Source: Flavobacterium sp.
Lineage (GTDB): Bacteria; Bacteroidota; Bacteroidia; Flavobacteriales; Flavobacteriaceae
Reading direction: 5' to 3'
Assembly: GCA_018062725.1 (NCBI GenBank)
Contig: JAGORP010000112.1
Location: forward strand, 1 to 6,744
Length of the DNA: 6,744 nucleotides
Under the pieces are notes generated by a model. The model was given only the letters and a program-made list of their open reading frames with translations, ran no database searches and had not been told where the DNA came from. This document shows positions 6,115 to 6,744 of the stretch, piece after piece. Each line of letters starts with the position of its first letter. Position 1 is the first letter of the stretch. Both the position numbers and the translations under genes were made by a program.

Positions 6115-6744
6115 ATGAAAAAACTATTTGTTTCTATTTGTATGCTACTTGGAATTGGGATTACTTCCTCTTGCAGTGATTCCGATGATACACAATATGT
6201 TCCCATTACTCCAACCGTTAGTTATCCCAATGTGGAAGCTGCTTTTGGCGATAAATTAAATTTGAATAGTCTTTCCAATTACGCTAATCAATACATACCA
6301 CCCTATATAAGAAAGCGCAACGGAACAGCAAATCCAGTTTCTAATAAAGGAGCCACTCTCGGTAGAGTACTTTTTTATGATACTAATTTATCTTCTAACA
6401 ATACGATTTCCTGTGCTAGTTGTCATCAGCAATCCAATGCCTTTAGTGATACCAATGTGGCGAGTACTGGAGTAAATGGTACAACAGGGAGACATTCCAT
6501 GCGATTAATCAATACTAGATTTGCCGTTGAATCTAAATTCTTTTGGGACGAACGTGCGGGGTCTCTTGAATTACAAACCACGATGCCAATTAAGGATCAT
6601 GGAGAAATGGGATTTAGTGGTACTGGTGGCGATTTATCGTTTGATGACTTAATTACAAGACTTCAAGGAATTGGGTATTATCAAGAATTATTCAAATTTG
6701 TTTATGGAACTGAAGTAATTACCGAAAACAGAATTCAACTAGCT
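6115..6744 (+). CDS. Di-haem cytochrome c peroxidase (CcpA/MauG family) lipoprotein, partial
   Basis: The first 210 residues are present and the gene runs off the right edge. I translated it from the ATG at 6115. The N-terminus MKKLFVSICMLLGIGITSSC is a lipoprotein signal with the lipid-attachment cysteine at residue 20. The mature start CSDSDD is acidic, resembling the export signal that sends Bacteroidota lipoproteins to the cell surface. Family features follow: GATLGRVLFYDTNLS, then the first haem c motif CASCH (100-104), FFWDERAGSLELQ (142-154) and DHGEMGFSG (161-169, with Met165). Such enzymes usually reduce hydrogen peroxide to water with electrons from small cytochromes or quinol-linked carriers; some MauG-like members oxidise proteins instead. 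The second CxxCH should lie downstream of the window, so haem number and exact subfamily cannot be settled. It is transcribed divergently from fabG. Confidence 0.92.
   Translation, partial: MKKLFVSICMLLGIGITSSCSDSDDTQYVPITPTVSYPNVEAAFGDKLNLNSLSNYANQYIPPYIRKRNGTANPVSNKGATLGRVLFYDTNLSSNNTISCASCHQQSNAFSDTNVASTGVNGTTGRHSMRLINTRFAVESKFFWDERAGSLELQTTMPIKDHGEMGFSGTGGDLSFDDLITRLQGIGYYQELFKFVYGTEVITENRIQLA

Noticed and set aside
1..6744. Mobile element, CRISPR array, tRNA/rRNA or defence island
   Set aside because: No transposase, integrase, terminal repeats, spaced direct repeats or RNA-gene signatures were seen on either strand. The genes look typical of a flavobacterial chromosome.

Overview
The window looks like ordinary chromosomal DNA from a member of the Flavobacteriia, probably Flavobacterium or a close relative. 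It is AT-rich. The gaps carry perfect or near-perfect Bacteroidota promoter elements (-7 TAnnTTTG) and no Shine-Dalgarno runs. The proteins also fit the group: a lipoprotein with acidic residues just after its lipobox cysteine, a membrane-anchored VWA protein, and a Gram-negative LTA-synthase-like enzyme. The genus is inferred, not shown.

Layout. Positions 1-909 hold a two-gene minus-strand unit. The first gene encodes a four-helix, histidine-bearing membrane protein that resembles the DUF2231 family (909-418). Two bases after its stop comes a VIT/CCC1-type iron/manganese transporter (415 to the left edge, partial). The gap 910-1024 separates this unit from a plus-strand LtaS/sulfatase-fold phosphoglycerol-transferase-like gene (1025-3115). 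That gene runs tail-to-tail, with no spacer at all, into a minus-strand membrane VWA protein (5143-3116). Upstream of the VWA gene, 80 bp away on the same strand, is fabG, the 3-oxoacyl-ACP reductase of fatty acid synthesis (5970-5224). The gap 5971-6114 carries back-to-back promoters for fabG and for a plus-strand di-haem cytochrome c peroxidase lipoprotein (6115 to the right edge, partial).

How the genes may work together. The most informative non-coding element is a near-perfect Crp/Fnr-type palindrome, TGTGATATTTATCACA (966-981). It lies almost exactly midway between two divergent TAnnTTTG elements, each about 33-34 bp from its centre. Neither promoter has a visible -33 TTG. This is the geometry expected if one Crp/Fnr-family dimer activates both directions, coupling the DUF2231-like/VIT pair to the envelope-polymer enzyme. 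fabG and the VWA gene may form one transcript, since no promoter is visible between them. No mobile element, CRISPR array, RNA gene or obviously foreign segment was seen. I did not find a clearly new multi-gene system. The best leads are the shared bidirectional operator and the uncharacterised membrane protein translationally coupled to a metal transporter.
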